From a virus, in the IMG/VR virus record IMGVR_UViG_3300025108_000127, positions 1 to 40,905 of that record: DNA of 40,905 nt. One strand, written 5' to 3'. The notes under the pieces are model-generated. The model was not told where the DNA came from, did not search any database, and was given only the letters and a program-made list of their open reading frames with translations. Shown here piece by piece: positions 1 through 8,651 of the stretch. The first letter of the stretch is position 1. Each line of letters opens with the position of its first letter. The translations under genes were made by a program, and so were the position numbers.

Positions 1-1
1 G

Positions 2-943
2 ACAATCAAAGGCGGCATCTCTACCAACGTCACAGGACTCACGCCTAACGCACTTTATTACGTGCAGGGTGATGGGTCTATAAGTTCACCTACTGCCCCG
101 GACCCGTACAATCTTTCTGGGGCGGTTTACGACAACATAAGCCTCAGTGTCGCTTCGGAAGCAACTGACCCCCAAGGGATTGCTTTTAACGCCGATGGAA
201 CAAAAATCTTTGTCGTAGATGCTTCCGGTGACGATGTAAACGAGTACAGTTTATCAACAGCATATAATGTATCGACAGGGTCATTTGTTAGAAACTTTTC
301 TTTGGCCTCTCAAGACTCCAATCCTCAAGATATAGCCTTCAACACTAACGGCACCAAAATGTTCGTTGTTGGTTATACTGGGCAAGACGTAAACGAATAT
401 ACACTAAGTACGGGTTTTGACATAAGCACCGCTTCATACTCCCAAAACTTTTCTGTTGCTTCACAAGACACCGGCCCGGCAGGTTTGGCGTTTAACACTG
501 ACGGCACTAAGATGTTTATTAGTGGGATTACTAACGATAATGTTTATGAGTACACGCTATCTACTGGCTTTGATGTTTCTACAGCGTCTTTTGTAGATAG
601 TTTTTCTTTTTCTGCACAAGTCACAGACCCAAGAGGCATAGAATTTAATTCTGACGGGACAATTCTATACCTTGTTGATAGGTCTACGGATTCTGTATAT
701 CAATACAATTTAACAGTTGGGTTTGACATTTCTACCGCGTCATATTCCGGCGCTAGTTTTTCAGTGGCATCTCAGGATACCAACCCACACTGTGCAATTT
801 TTAACGGCACAGGCTCAAAAATGTATGTGACAGGAAGAGGAACCGACATAATATATCAATATAGTTTAAACGGATCGACATCTACCGTACTAGCAGGCAA
901 AGCCCTGTCCTCCACTAGCATTAACTTGGATTACACAACATGA
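2..943 (+). CDS. Tail fibre/adhesin-like beta-propeller protein (5'-partial)
   Basis: The reading frame is open from the left edge, so the N-terminus lies outside the window; a GTG at 62 is only an internal candidate. The visible part has five repeats of about 52 residues built on the pattern P-x-x-IAFN-DGTK-hFVV...V-EY-LSTGFD-STAS. This is typical of 40-60 residue beta-propeller blades of the NHL/YncE kind. The segment before the repeats (NALYYVQGDGS) and the C-terminal AGKALSSTSI motif resemble the C-terminus of the next gene, so the two are related modules. Its place upstream of lysis genes in the late block suggests a virion surface or receptor-binding protein. Function is inferred from architecture; no catalytic motif is seen. 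The stop overlaps the next start (ATGA at 940-943). Confidence 0.75.
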   Translation, partial: TIKGGISTNVTGLTPNALYYVQGDGSISSPTAPDPYNLSGAVYDNISLSVASEATDPQGIAFNADGTKIFVVDASGDDVNEYSLSTAYNVSTGSFVRNFSLASQDSNPQDIAFNTNGTKMFVVGYTGQDVNEYTLSTGFDISTASYSQNFSVASQDTGPAGLAFNTDGTKMFISGITNDNVYEYTLSTGFDVSTASFVDSFSFSAQVTDPRGIEFNSDGTILYLVDRSTDSVYQYNLTVGFDISTASYSGASFSVASQDTNPHCAIFNGTGSKMYVTGRGTDIIYQYSLNGSTSTVLAGKALSSTSINLDYTT

Positions 944-3474
944 GCAATTTGAGTGAATTACTACCTGCCGGAGCAGGGGCAAAAAGTGCGGACTTCGTGG
1001 CTAGTGGTACGTTAGGGTCTGGGGCTACTGTCGGGCTTAACTCTGATGGGACTGTGAGTTCAATAGGTTTGGCTTCGGGGGCAATGGTTGAATTTTCTAG
1101 CAATCAAGTACGGTACGTTGCTTCTGCATATGACTCTACAAACGATAAAATTGTTGTAGCGTATAGAGAAACCGCAGCAGGGCCGGATGTTGGTATGGCT
1201 GTAGTGGGTACGGTATCTGGTACGTCTATATCTTTTGGTACTCCCGTGCAGTTTGAAGCAGGAACTACAAACTATATAGATATTGTTTTTGACCCCGACA
1301 CAAGTAAAGTAATAATCGCTTACGAGGATGACACTAATTCCTCTTACGGCACTGCAATAGTAGGGACTGTTTCTGGAACAAGTATAAGTTTTGGTACTGC
1401 GGTTGTTTTTTCAAGTTTTAACACTCGTTATACGTCAATAATTTATGATACCAATGTAGATCGTATTGCCATAGCGTTTACTAAATATGATGGGTTTCAA
1501 CAAGGCTGGGGTATTGCGGGGCAAGTGTCCGGCACAAGCATATCGTTTGGCTCCGCGGTTCGGTTTGACACGGACAACAGCAGCTTCACGGTAGAAATGA
1601 TTGATTTAACCTTTGACTCGACAAACAATAAAGTTATTAACATTTATAAAGGTAACAATAACCGCTTTCAGGGGGTCATAGGGACAATTTCAGGTACGGC
1701 AATTAGTTGGGGCACACCTGTTGACGTTAATACTAGCACCGATAATAGATTCCCTTCCGGTTCATTTGACACAAACGCAGGTAAAATTTTTATAGCCTAC
1801 AAAGACAGCGCCACTGATTATGTTTTGGGCGTTGTCGGCACAGTTTCAGGCACATCTATTAGTTTTGGCACAGCGGTAACTTTAGCTAGTGTAGGAGTAA
1901 ACGGAGAAGTTTCAGCGGCATATAACCCCGACACCCAAAACCATAAAGTAATATATGGCAGTTTGGTTTCCCCGTTCCCAATCCGTCAATTTACGGCAAC
2001 GGTTTCTGGGACAAGCGTTTCTGCCTCTGGCGATAGGGCCGTTACAAGCGACCAAGGTCAAGTGTATCAAAGCGGGTTAACCTATGACACAAACACTAAC
2101 CAGTTTGTAAGCGCAAGTAGAACAACCTCCTCGGAAGTGGGTGGTGGGCTTGTTTATGTATCACCGGCAGGCGCTTCAAATACCGACTTCATAGGCATAA
2201 CAGACCAAGCCATAGCAGATACAGCCACAGGCGCAGTGATTGTGCAGGGTGGGGTTAGTAGCTCAGTTGCGGCCCCATATTTAACCAACAGTGTTGGAGC
2301 AGACTCTGTTTTTGAATCAGCAAACACAAGATTTATTAGTTTGAAGTACGACTCAAGCAACCAAAAAATTGTTATATCTTATTCTGATGTAGGCAATTCT
2401 TATTACGGTAATGTAGTTGTAGGAACTGTAAGTGGCGACTCTATAAGTTTTGGAACGCCTGTAATTTATTCTTCCTCCACTACATACCAACAAAACCTTC
2501 AATACGACTCTAACGCTCAAAAAATTGTCGTTGCTTACCGAAATGCTGGAGCTAGTAATGCGGGGACAGCTCTAGTTGGCACTGTGTCCGGCACATCCGT
2601 ATCTTTTGGATCACCTGTTGTCTTTCATAGCGGTGGAATAGTATATATGTCCGCTGGATTTGACACCACAAATAACAAACTTGTAGTAGCGTATTCTGAT
2701 AACGCAAATTCCAACTATGGCGCTGCTATAGTAGGAACTGTTTCAGGAACATCTATATCTTTCGGTAGTTCTACTGTACTTGCTGCTTCAACTTTAATCT
2801 TGTACCCCGAGTCAATAGCTTTTGATTCTGATAATAGTAAAGTGGTTATATGTAGAAGGGATACGGCGGACTCTAATTACGGAAAGGCTATAGTTGGAAC
2901 TATAAGCGGTACATCTATTTCTTTTGGAAGCGACACTACTTTCAATGCTAATGTTACTTATGAGATTAGCACTGCTTATGACAGCAACGAGAATAAAATA
3001 GTTGTGGCTTACAGGAACAATCTAACGAATTGCTTAGCTAAAGTTGGCACAGTATCTGGGACTTCTATATCTTTTGGAGGTGCTGGAACTATATCTGCCA
3101 CCGACGCAGTAGCTACTATAGTTTTTGATACAAACATAAACAAAATAATTTGTGCGTTTCATTACAGTACAATACAAGGCGCTGTTGGAGAAGTTTCAGG
3201 AACAAATATTACTTTTGGCCCCGCAACAGAATTGGCTGACGGTTCAATATCAGAGGCTGTAAGCACTTATGACGCCGCTAACAGTAAAATGGTAATAGCC
3301 TATAAAGACTCAACTAATTCAAGTTATGGCACGGCTAATGTTGTAAACGCTGGCGACGACCTAACCATAGGCTCTGATTACTACGTTCAAGACGATGGCA
3401 CTCTCTCAACAACAGCTTCCTCTGTCCCTGCGGGCAGGGCTTTATCATCAACCTCAATCCTATTGGAAGGATAA
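940..3474 (+). CDS. Tail fibre/adhesin-like protein with two seven-bladed propellers
   Basis: 844 residues. I count fourteen blade-like units of about 52 residues (core Y/F-D-S-x-N-x-K-h-V-h-A-Y, followed by a V-x-G-T-V-S-G-T-S-I-S-F-G hairpin). They fall in two blocks of seven, at about residues 45-405 and 450-800, separated by a non-repeat linker containing FIGITDQAIADTATGAV. Two seven-bladed beta-propellers in one chain is the simplest reading. The N-terminus (LLPAGAGAKSADFVASGTL) and C-terminus (YYVQDDGTLSTTASSVPAGR) are short motifs that I associate with marine phage tail proteins. It is translationally coupled to the upstream propeller gene by an ATGA overlap. Likely a virion surface protein that binds host polysaccharide or receptor; the ligand is unknown. 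Confidence 0.75.
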   Translation: MSNLSELLPAGAGAKSADFVASGTLGSGATVGLNSDGTVSSIGLASGAMVEFSSNQVRYVASAYDSTNDKIVVAYRETAAGPDVGMAVVGTVSGTSISFGTPVQFEAGTTNYIDIVFDPDTSKVIIAYEDDTNSSYGTAIVGTVSGTSISFGTAVVFSSFNTRYTSIIYDTNVDRIAIAFTKYDGFQQGWGIAGQVSGTSISFGSAVRFDTDNSSFTVEMIDLTFDSTNNKVINIYKGNNNRFQGVIGTISGTAISWGTPVDVNTSTDNRFPSGSFDTNAGKIFIAYKDSATDYVLGVVGTVSGTSISFGTAVTLASVGVNGEVSAAYNPDTQNHKVIYGSLVSPFPIRQFTATVSGTSVSASGDRAVTSDQGQVYQSGLTYDTNTNQFVSASRTTSSEVGGGLVYVSPAGASNTDFIGITDQAIADTATGAVIVQGGVSSSVAAPYLTNSVGADSVFESANTRFISLKYDSSNQKIVISYSDVGNSYYGNVVVGTVSGDSISFGTPVIYSSSTTYQQNLQYDSNAQKIVVAYRNAGASNAGTALVGTVSGTSVSFGSPVVFHSGGIVYMSAGFDTTNNKLVVAYSDNANSNYGAAIVGTVSGTSISFGSSTVLAASTLILYPESIAFDSDNSKVVICRRDTADSNYGKAIVGTISGTSISFGSDTTFNANVTYEISTAYDSNENKIVVAYRNNLTNCLAKVGTVSGTSISFGGAGTISATDAVATIVFDTNINKIICAFHYSTIQGAVGEVSGTNITFGPATELADGSISEAVSTYDAANSKMVIAYKDSTNSSYGTANVVNAGDDLTIGSDYYVQDDGTLSTTASSVPAGRALSSTSILLEG

Positions 3475-3476
3475 CC

Positions 3477-3746
3477 ATGAAAACTATTATTGAAAACGGT
3501 ACTAACTGCTCTAAGTATCTCTTTGCAGACGACAAGCAAGTCAACATGACAGCAGACCATATCGAAGTGGGCGACCCTGCTAACTTGGACTTCATCATTG
3601 GCGACCTAAACTCTGGCAACGCTACTCTGATCGAAGGCGTGACTGAGCCAGACGATTGGTACGGTTGTAAGTACAACTACGTCAATGGCGCTTGGGAGCT
3701 ATGCCCTGATTGGGTTGATCCACGTTTGGAAGAAAACGCGGCCTAA
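3477..3746 (+). CDS. Small tail-associated hypothetical protein
   Basis: 89 residues, starting three bases after the fibre gene stop with ATG in a CCATGA context. It is acidic, contains three Cys (residues 9, 63 and 75), and its C-terminal half has WYGCKYNYVNGAWELCPDW. Small proteins with a Y-x-x-x-x-W pattern like this often follow tail fibre genes and act as fibre assembly or attachment factors; here that is inferred only from position. No membrane segment or signal peptide is visible. Coding is supported by tight packing between neighbours and lack of any other plausible frame. Confidence 0.7.
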   Translation: MKTIIENGTNCSKYLFADDKQVNMTADHIEVGDPANLDFIIGDLNSGNATLIEGVTEPDDWYGCKYNYVNGAWELCPDWVDPRLEENAA

Positions 3747-3757
3747 GAGTATGACAA

Positions 3758-3970
3758 GTGACGCATCTATTTTTGCTTATGGTTTTGGTCAACGGCCAGA
3801 TACAGTCTTCGGACATGTACTTCTATGACATCAATAGGTGCAACTATTTTGCGAACGCAATTGTTAAGGGGAAGGTAGAACGGACACTTAATTACGAGCC
3901 GAGAGGCGTGGCCCTTGCAGCTTATTGTTTACCACGAAGGGCAGACCCCGAGGCAGTGAGGCCGTACTAA
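3758..3970 (+). CDS. Small protein with hydrophobic N-terminus, unknown function
   Basis: 70 residues from a GTG start at 3758; an in-frame ATG at 3779 is an alternative that would remove half of the hydrophobic N-terminus (MTHLFLLMVLVNGQ). That segment looks like a short signal peptide or membrane anchor. The remainder has two Cys (residues 28 and 57) and a YEPRGVALAAYCLPRR motif, which could form a disulphide if exported. The stop codon shares a base with the next start (TAATG at 3968-3972). It lies in the lysis/membrane gene group, so an envelope role is possible but not shown. Confidence 0.6.
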   Translation: MTHLFLLMVLVNGQIQSSDMYFYDINRCNYFANAIVKGKVERTLNYEPRGVALAAYCLPRRADPEAVRPY

Positions 3971-4437
3971 TGGACCCTATAACCGTAAGTGCTTGCATAG
4001 CAGGCGCAACCAGAGCCTACAACCTTGTAGCTAAGTGCGTTAACGCAGGTCGTGAGATAGAGGACACGGCTCAGTATATAGGTAAATTCTTTGATTCTAA
4101 GGAAAAAATCTTAGAGATAGAAAAAGAAAACCAGTACGGCCCTAAGTTCCTGCGAGGCTCGTCGGTAGAAGCCCAAGCCTTAGAAATACAGATGGCAAAG
4201 CATAAAACGCAGCAGATGGAAAAGAACCTGCGAGAAGTCATCGTACTGCATGGCCCCGGCGAAGCGTTTTACAACGAAATGATGAAGACACGACGCACTA
4301 TACGCGCCCAACGCCTAGCTGCTGCTGAAGCACGGGCTAAAAAGAAACGGCTAATGATCGACGGTGCTCTTCTTCTCCTGATGACCGGAGCGACGGTAGG
4401 CATACTTTTCTGGATGGTAAGTCTAGTCACAAACTAA
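3970..4437 (+). CDS. Coiled-coil protein with C-terminal membrane anchor
   Basis: 155 residues from the ATG at 3970, chosen because it overlaps the previous stop; a longer in-frame version would need a TTG at 3925 and would run over the upstream gene. The centre (about residues 40-130) is charged and helical, rich in E, K, R and Q, with a coiled-coil look. Residues about 130-152 (ALLLLMTGATVGILFWMVSL) form one clear transmembrane helix after an RAKKKR stretch, so the bulk should face the cytoplasm (positive-inside rule). It is next to another coiled-coil/TM protein, a lipase, a lipoprotein and a lysozyme, suggesting a role in lysis or at the host membrane. No family is recognised with certainty. 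Confidence 0.65.
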   Translation: MDPITVSACIAGATRAYNLVAKCVNAGREIEDTAQYIGKFFDSKEKILEIEKENQYGPKFLRGSSVEAQALEIQMAKHKTQQMEKNLREVIVLHGPGEAFYNEMMKTRRTIRAQRLAAAEARAKKKRLMIDGALLLLMTGATVGILFWMVSLVTN

Positions 4438-4448
4438 CGGGTAACACT

Positions 4449-4736
4449 ATGCCACGCACAATAGCGAAAAAACCGGCAGCAGCGAAGAGGAAAGCCGCAG
4501 TGCCCGATACTACTCCTAAGCGGCTGGACCGTATTGAAGAAAAGCTAGAGGAATCCCGTCTTGATCTAGCGCGCGTGGACGAGAAAATTACTACGATATT
4601 TAACAGGCAAGGCAGCATAGAGACTGACGTTAAATCGCTTACTGAGAAGATAGGTAACGGTTTTGTGGAAAAGATTTTTTGGGTTGTGCTTGCTTCGGCT
4701 GTAGGCTTCTTAGCCGCCCAAATAGGTGCTGTATGA
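4449..4736 (+). CDS. Holin-like small membrane protein (coiled coil plus one TM helix)
   Basis: 95 residues. The basic N-terminus (KKPAAAKRKAA) is followed by a heptad-patterned region (about residues 25-70) and a single C-terminal transmembrane helix (about 73-93, IFWVVLASAVGFLAAQIGAV). This layout resembles haemolysin XhlA-type and class III-like holin-associated proteins. It sits directly before the lipase and close to the lysozyme, so it is the best visible candidate for a holin or holin partner. The stop overlaps the lipase start (GTATGA). The assignment rests on topology and context, not on sequence identity. Confidence 0.55.
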   Translation: MPRTIAKKPAAAKRKAAVPDTTPKRLDRIEEKLEESRLDLARVDEKITTIFNRQGSIETDVKSLTEKIGNGFVEKIFWVVLASAVGFLAAQIGAV

Positions 4737-5434
4737 AACTTGACCCCGTACTGCTGAACATGGCCTGCTCGTGGTCCATGAAGGCATATAACGACAAGAA
4801 CAAAGATGCGATCAAGGTCGAGTCCGCCCTGACCTCGACTACAGCCTACGTAGTTAAGCGCAAGACCATCGACATTATAGTGTTCCGTGGTACGCAACAA
4901 ATGGGCGACTGGGCGTTTAACCTTTTCCCTATACCAGTGCCTTATGCCGGTCGGCTTTGCCACGGTGGGTTTGTCGCTGCTCACGCCTCAGTATGGGACG
5001 AAATCGAAGAGCATATAGACTACAGTAAGCGTACGCTAATCTGTGGACACAGCCTTGGTGGGGCACTAGCAGAACTGACAGCAGCCAAGCTAAACGGAAA
5101 GCACGACAACCTGAGCCTGATTACGTTCGGCAAGCCCAATACGTTCTTCAAAGGCTTTAAGCGTCGTATGAAGCTAGACGACCAGATTTCAGTAGTTAAC
5201 GGCAGTGACTCAGTGCCGCGCGTACCGCGCCTGTGCTACGGCCCAAGTAAGTCACAAAACATGCTGTACTTCTCCAACGGCGGCGTAGACTATATTAACC
5301 CCAGTAAGTACCTACGCAGGAAAGACAGGGGTATAAAGGATAGAGTCTCAGACCACTTTATGGACGGATACAAAGACAGACTAACGCAATTCCTAGAGGA
5401 TCAGAAAAATGGTAAGACTGGCGTTGATATTTAG
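4733..5434 (+). CDS. Class 3 lipase-like alpha/beta hydrolase
   Basis: 233 residues from ATG 4733, which overlaps the upstream stop; a longer frame from 4679 would read through the neighbouring gene. The fold markers of Lipase_3 (PF01764) are present: IIVFRGTQ strand (about 48-55), nucleophile elbow GHSLGGAL with Ser107, catalytic Asp in NGSDSVPRVP (Asp159), and His208 in SDHFMDGY. Length is normal for a minimal lipase domain, and no signal peptide is seen. In a lysis-type neighbourhood it may hydrolyse phospholipids or other esters to help membrane disruption at lysis, or act on storage lipids; the substrate cannot be told from sequence. Its 3' end overlaps the lipoprotein gene by 26 bases. 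Confidence 0.85.
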   Translation: MKLDPVLLNMACSWSMKAYNDKNKDAIKVESALTSTTAYVVKRKTIDIIVFRGTQQMGDWAFNLFPIPVPYAGRLCHGGFVAAHASVWDEIEEHIDYSKRTLICGHSLGGALAELTAAKLNGKHDNLSLITFGKPNTFFKGFKRRMKLDDQISVVNGSDSVPRVPRLCYGPSKSQNMLYFSNGGVDYINPSKYLRRKDRGIKDRVSDHFMDGYKDRLTQFLEDQKNGKTGVDI

Positions 5435-5660
5435 TGTAGCCCTGCTTATGGCGTCGTGCGCCTCTGTAGAGCAAGTTATCCAAAGCAAAGAAATTTACTG
5501 TTCTGGTATGTATAAAGGCATCCGAGCAGTAGGGCGTGGCGCGCTTACAATGACTACAGGTGCTGTAGTAGAAGATGTTTGTGACACGATAGATGACATC
5601 GTAGCTGAAGAAGAAGTCGAGGAAAACGCCGCTGACGGCGTAATCAAAAGTGCTGACTAA
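5409..5660 (+). CDS. Small lipoprotein, possible outer-membrane spanin
   Basis: 83 residues with an N-terminal signal sequence (MVRLALIFSVALLMASC) ending in a lipobox-like LMAS-C, so Cys17 would be lipidated. The mature part is short and strongly acidic at its end (IVAEEEVEENAADG) with two further Cys. It starts inside the lipase gene, a nesting often seen for spanin pairs, and the lysozyme follows. An o-spanin role is therefore reasonable, but the usual proline-rich body is absent, so it may simply be an envelope lipoprotein. Confidence 0.65.
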   Translation: MVRLALIFSVALLMASCASVEQVIQSKEIYCSGMYKGIRAVGRGALTMTTGAVVEDVCDTIDDIVAEEEVEENAADGVIKSAD

Positions 5661-5702
5661 TCTGTACGACTTTGCACAACTGCTACTATTGTTGAAACAG
5701 CT

Positions 5703-6125
5703 ATGACCGAAAGACTACTTGAAATGCTCAAGCGCCATGAAGGCGTACGGTCTACGGTGTATTTGTGTTCTGCGGGCTACGAAACCATTGGTGTGGGGCG
5801 AAATATCTCCAGTTCCGGTATGGGTCTGTCCGATGATGAAGTCAATTACCTGCTAGAAAACGACATCGAGCGTGTAATCAAAGAGCTAAGTACTGAATAT
5901 CCTTGGTTTAATAGCCTTGATGATGTACGAAAAGATGCTATGATTGACATTAGCTTTAACCTTGGTGCCACTAGACTTCGTGGTTTCAAGCGCGCATTGG
6001 CTGCTATGGAAGCAGCCGACTACAAATTGGCCGCTAAAGAGTTCTTAGATTCCAAGTGGAGTCGGGACGTAAAAGGCCGTAGCCATGAACTCGCAAGCAT
6101 GATCGAGACTGGCGAATACCTATGA
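5703..6125 (+). CDS. T4-type lysozyme (GH24 endolysin), Cys at the Asp position
   Basis: 140 residues, about the size of a minimal T4-like muramidase that cuts the MurNAc-GlcNAc bond. The catalytic signature E-8aa-D/C-5aa-T is complete: Glu13 (KRHEG), Cys22 (YLCSAGYETIG) and Thr28. The equivalent of T4 Asp20 is Cys here, an accepted variant of the signature. The rest matches the family (VGRN, residues 31-34; ISFNLGATRL, 84-93; SKWSRDVKGRS, 118-128). There is no signal peptide, so export would depend on a holin, a candidate for which lies at 4449-4736. The upstream spacer of 42 bases has only a weak Shine-Dalgarno. Confidence 0.92.
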   Translation: MTERLLEMLKRHEGVRSTVYLCSAGYETIGVGRNISSSGMGLSDDEVNYLLENDIERVIKELSTEYPWFNSLDDVRKDAMIDISFNLGATRLRGFKRALAAMEAADYKLAAKEFLDSKWSRDVKGRSHELASMIETGEYL

Positions 6126-6134
6126 GGTTTGTAA

Positions 6135-7982
6135 ATGCCGCTTCAGAAACTACAGTTCAAGCCCGGAGTTGACCGCGAGAATACTCGCTATGCAGCCGAA
6201 GGCGGTTGGTATGAGACCAACAAAGTGCGCTTCAGACGGGGTATGCCTCAGAAGATCGGTGGGTGGGTGCGCCTGTCCAATGAGTCTTTTCTTGGCATCT
6301 GCCGGTCTATGCTCAACTGGGTTACTCTCCAAGGCCAAAACCTCGTTTCTGTAGGCACTAACCTCAAGTACTATTTAGAGCGCGGTGGAGCATACTATGA
6401 CATCACGCCTATTCGGTCTACAGTATCTCTGACAGACCCCTTTGAGACTACCTCCGGCTCTGCCGTTGTTACGGTTACTGACCTTGCCCACGGTGCTTTG
6501 GAAGGCGACTTTGTGACGTTTAGCGGGGGGTCTGCGGTCGGTGGTCTTACCCTAAACAACGAGTACCAGATCAGCCTGATCGACGAAGATTCCTACACTA
6601 TTACTGCCGAGACTACGGCTTCTTCTACCGCTACAGGTGGGGGTTCTGTTACTGCGGCCTACCAAGTCAACACAGGTAACGAGATTGCTGTGCCCTTTAC
6701 TGGCTGGTCTGCGGGTACTTGGGGTGCAGGCACGTGGGGTTTTGGCGGTACTACTGATGCGCCTATTCGGCTCTGGAGCCAGTCTAACTTTGGCGAGGAC
6801 TTGTTTTTTACCTACAGAGGTGGCGAACCTTTCTATTGGGACGCTAGCAACGGGGTTACTACTCGTGCTGTGTATGTGTCTTCGCTGTCCGGTGCGTCAG
6901 ACGTTCCTGTCATAGTTAACAAGGCGTTTGTGTCGGACATCTTCCGTTTTGCGTTTTGCTTTGGTGCGAACGATCTGGGTACTAGCGTGCTTGACCCTAT
7001 GCTTATCCGCTGGTCTGACCAAGAAGACGTAGCTAACTGGACGCCAGAGGCTACTAACCAAGCAGGTAGTCTGCGGTTGTCACGGGGCAGTGAGATCATT
7101 ACCGCCATCCAAGCCCGTCAAGAGATTCTGGTCTGGACTGATACAGCCCTGTACGGTATGCAGTACTTAGGCGCTCCAGAGGTTTGGGGTGCGCAGCTTC
7201 TTGGCGACAACATCACCATAGCCAGTACTAACGCAGCGGTATACTCAGGCAACATTGCGTATTGGATGGGTACGGATAAGTTCTATATGTACGATGGTAC
7301 GGTTAAGACCCTACCCTGCTCTGTTCGTAGCTATGTGTTTAACGACTTCAACTTCTCTCAGTACGCCCAAGTTGTTGCCGGTACTAACGAGCGGTTCGAT
7401 GAGATTTGGTGGTTCTACTGCTCTGCTGAGTCTACTCAGAACGACCGCTACGTGGTCTATAACTACCTGCAAAACATCTGGTACTACGGCACGCTATCGC
7501 GCAGTGCTTGGATCGACGCTGACCTACGGGAAAACCCCATGGCGGCTACGTACAGCAACAACTTGGTCAACCACGAGATTGGCTACGATTGCCAAGAAGG
7601 TGTTAGCCCCAATCCGATTACAGCTACGCTAGTGTCCTCTGAATTTGATTTGGACGACGGCGATAAGTTTATGTTTGTTAAGAGAATGTTACCGGACGTA
7701 ACGTTTGATGGTTCTACGGCTGATAATCCTGCTGCTACTATGACGCTATCTCCTCTGGAGAACTCCGGTTCTGGGTACAACAACCCTCTATCGGAAGGCG
7801 GTAACAGCAGCGCTACGGTAACTCGTTCGGCCACGGTGCCTGTTGAACAGTTTACAGGGCAGGTCTTTGTGCGGGTACGTGGTAGACAGATGGCGTTTAA
7901 GATCGAGTCTACTGAGCTGGGTGTGGCTTGGAAACTAGGTATACCACGACTGGATATGCGGCCTGACGGCAGGAGAGGCTAG
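6135..7982 (+). CDS. Large virion structural protein (tail tube/DNA-stabilising type)
   Basis: 615 residues, mostly beta-rich, opening with KLQFKPGVDRENTRYAAEGG and WYETNKVRFRRGMPQKIGGW. This start is common in podovirus-like late proteins annotated as tail tubular or DNA-stabilisation proteins. Residues about 100-170 form a Ser/Thr/Gly-rich immunoglobulin-like insert (SGSAVVTVTDLAHGALEGD). The central part (about 300-420) is aromatic and neatly alternating, compatible with a beta-propeller or tail-knob fold as in P22 gp10. The exact role is inferred from the N-terminal motif and position between the lysis genes and ejection proteins. It ends by overlapping the next start by one base. Confidence 0.6.
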   Translation: MPLQKLQFKPGVDRENTRYAAEGGWYETNKVRFRRGMPQKIGGWVRLSNESFLGICRSMLNWVTLQGQNLVSVGTNLKYYLERGGAYYDITPIRSTVSLTDPFETTSGSAVVTVTDLAHGALEGDFVTFSGGSAVGGLTLNNEYQISLIDEDSYTITAETTASSTATGGGSVTAAYQVNTGNEIAVPFTGWSAGTWGAGTWGFGGTTDAPIRLWSQSNFGEDLFFTYRGGEPFYWDASNGVTTRAVYVSSLSGASDVPVIVNKAFVSDIFRFAFCFGANDLGTSVLDPMLIRWSDQEDVANWTPEATNQAGSLRLSRGSEIITAIQARQEILVWTDTALYGMQYLGAPEVWGAQLLGDNITIASTNAAVYSGNIAYWMGTDKFYMYDGTVKTLPCSVRSYVFNDFNFSQYAQVVAGTNERFDEIWWFYCSAESTQNDRYVVYNYLQNIWYYGTLSRSAWIDADLRENPMAATYSNNLVNHEIGYDCQEGVSPNPITATLVSSEFDLDDGDKFMFVKRMLPDVTFDGSTADNPAATMTLSPLENSGSGYNNPLSEGGNSSATVTRSATVPVEQFTGQVFVRVRGRQMAFKIESTELGVAWKLGIPRLDMRPDGRRG

Positions 7983-8644
7983 TGGCTGAGAGACTAGTAC
8001 AAAAGGTACAGCCACCTGCGCTACCAATACCCAAGGCTAGTCCACTCAAGCAGTATCTGGACGACCTGAACAACATCCTGCGTCTGTTTTTTAACCTGCT
8101 GGCGAACGCGGTTAACAACGTATTTGGAGAGCTAGGGGGCCGGTTTATCGACGTGCCCAATGCGTTATACTTCTCCATAGTAGATCAGCCAGTAGCAGTA
8201 GTAGATACACCGCAGGTAGTTACGTTTAACCAGACGTACTTAGAGAGCGGGTTTTCGATTAACGGTGCTAGCAATAGCCAGATAACTGCCACATACGGCG
8301 GGGTCTACAACTTTCAGTTTATTGGGCAGCTAGCTAGCGGCTCGGCTTCTGCTAAGAACATATACCTGTGGATTTCCCGTGATGGTACTAACTTAGGTTA
8401 TACGGCGAGAGAATTTGTACTAAAGGGTTCCGGTGAGATAGACGAGGTCATTTGGAACTTCAACTTGGATTTGGCAGCGGATGAGTACATAGAGATGGTG
8501 TGGGTGTCTGACGATATAGATGTCACTATGAAAACTGTGGCTCCTGCTGTATCTCCTGCAACCCCGCATCCGGGCGTAACATCTGCTGTACTAACAGTTA
8601 ACTTTATTTCGGCGCTACCTGAAACGCGCCCAACACCTCCGTAG
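7982..8644 (+). CDS. Virion protein with C1q-like jelly-roll domain
   Basis: 220 residues from GTG 7982, whose first base is the last base of the previous stop. Residues about 1-60 are helical ([18 protein letters not shown]). The remainder looks like a beta jelly roll: [20 protein letters not shown], then [15 protein letters not shown], then [15 protein letters not shown]. This is the C1q/TNF-like pattern common in marine phage structural proteins, which often trimerise and may contact the host surface. No enzymatic motif is seen. Confidence 0.6.
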   Translation: MAERLVQKVQPPALPIPKASPLKQYLDDLNNILRLFFNLLANAVNNVFGELGGRFIDVPNALYFSIVDQPVAVVDTPQVVTFNQTYLESGFSINGASNSQITATYGGVYNFQFIGQLASGSASAKNIYLWISRDGTNLGYTAREFVLKGSGEIDEVIWNFNLDLAADEYIEMVWVSDDIDVTMKTVAPAVSPATPHPGVTSAVLTVNFISALPETRPTPP

Positions 8645-8651
8645 GTGGGAT

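Noticed and set aside
4427-4984. 185-residue antisense ORF
   Set aside because: It is opposite three well-supported genes, including the lipase with a complete catalytic triad.
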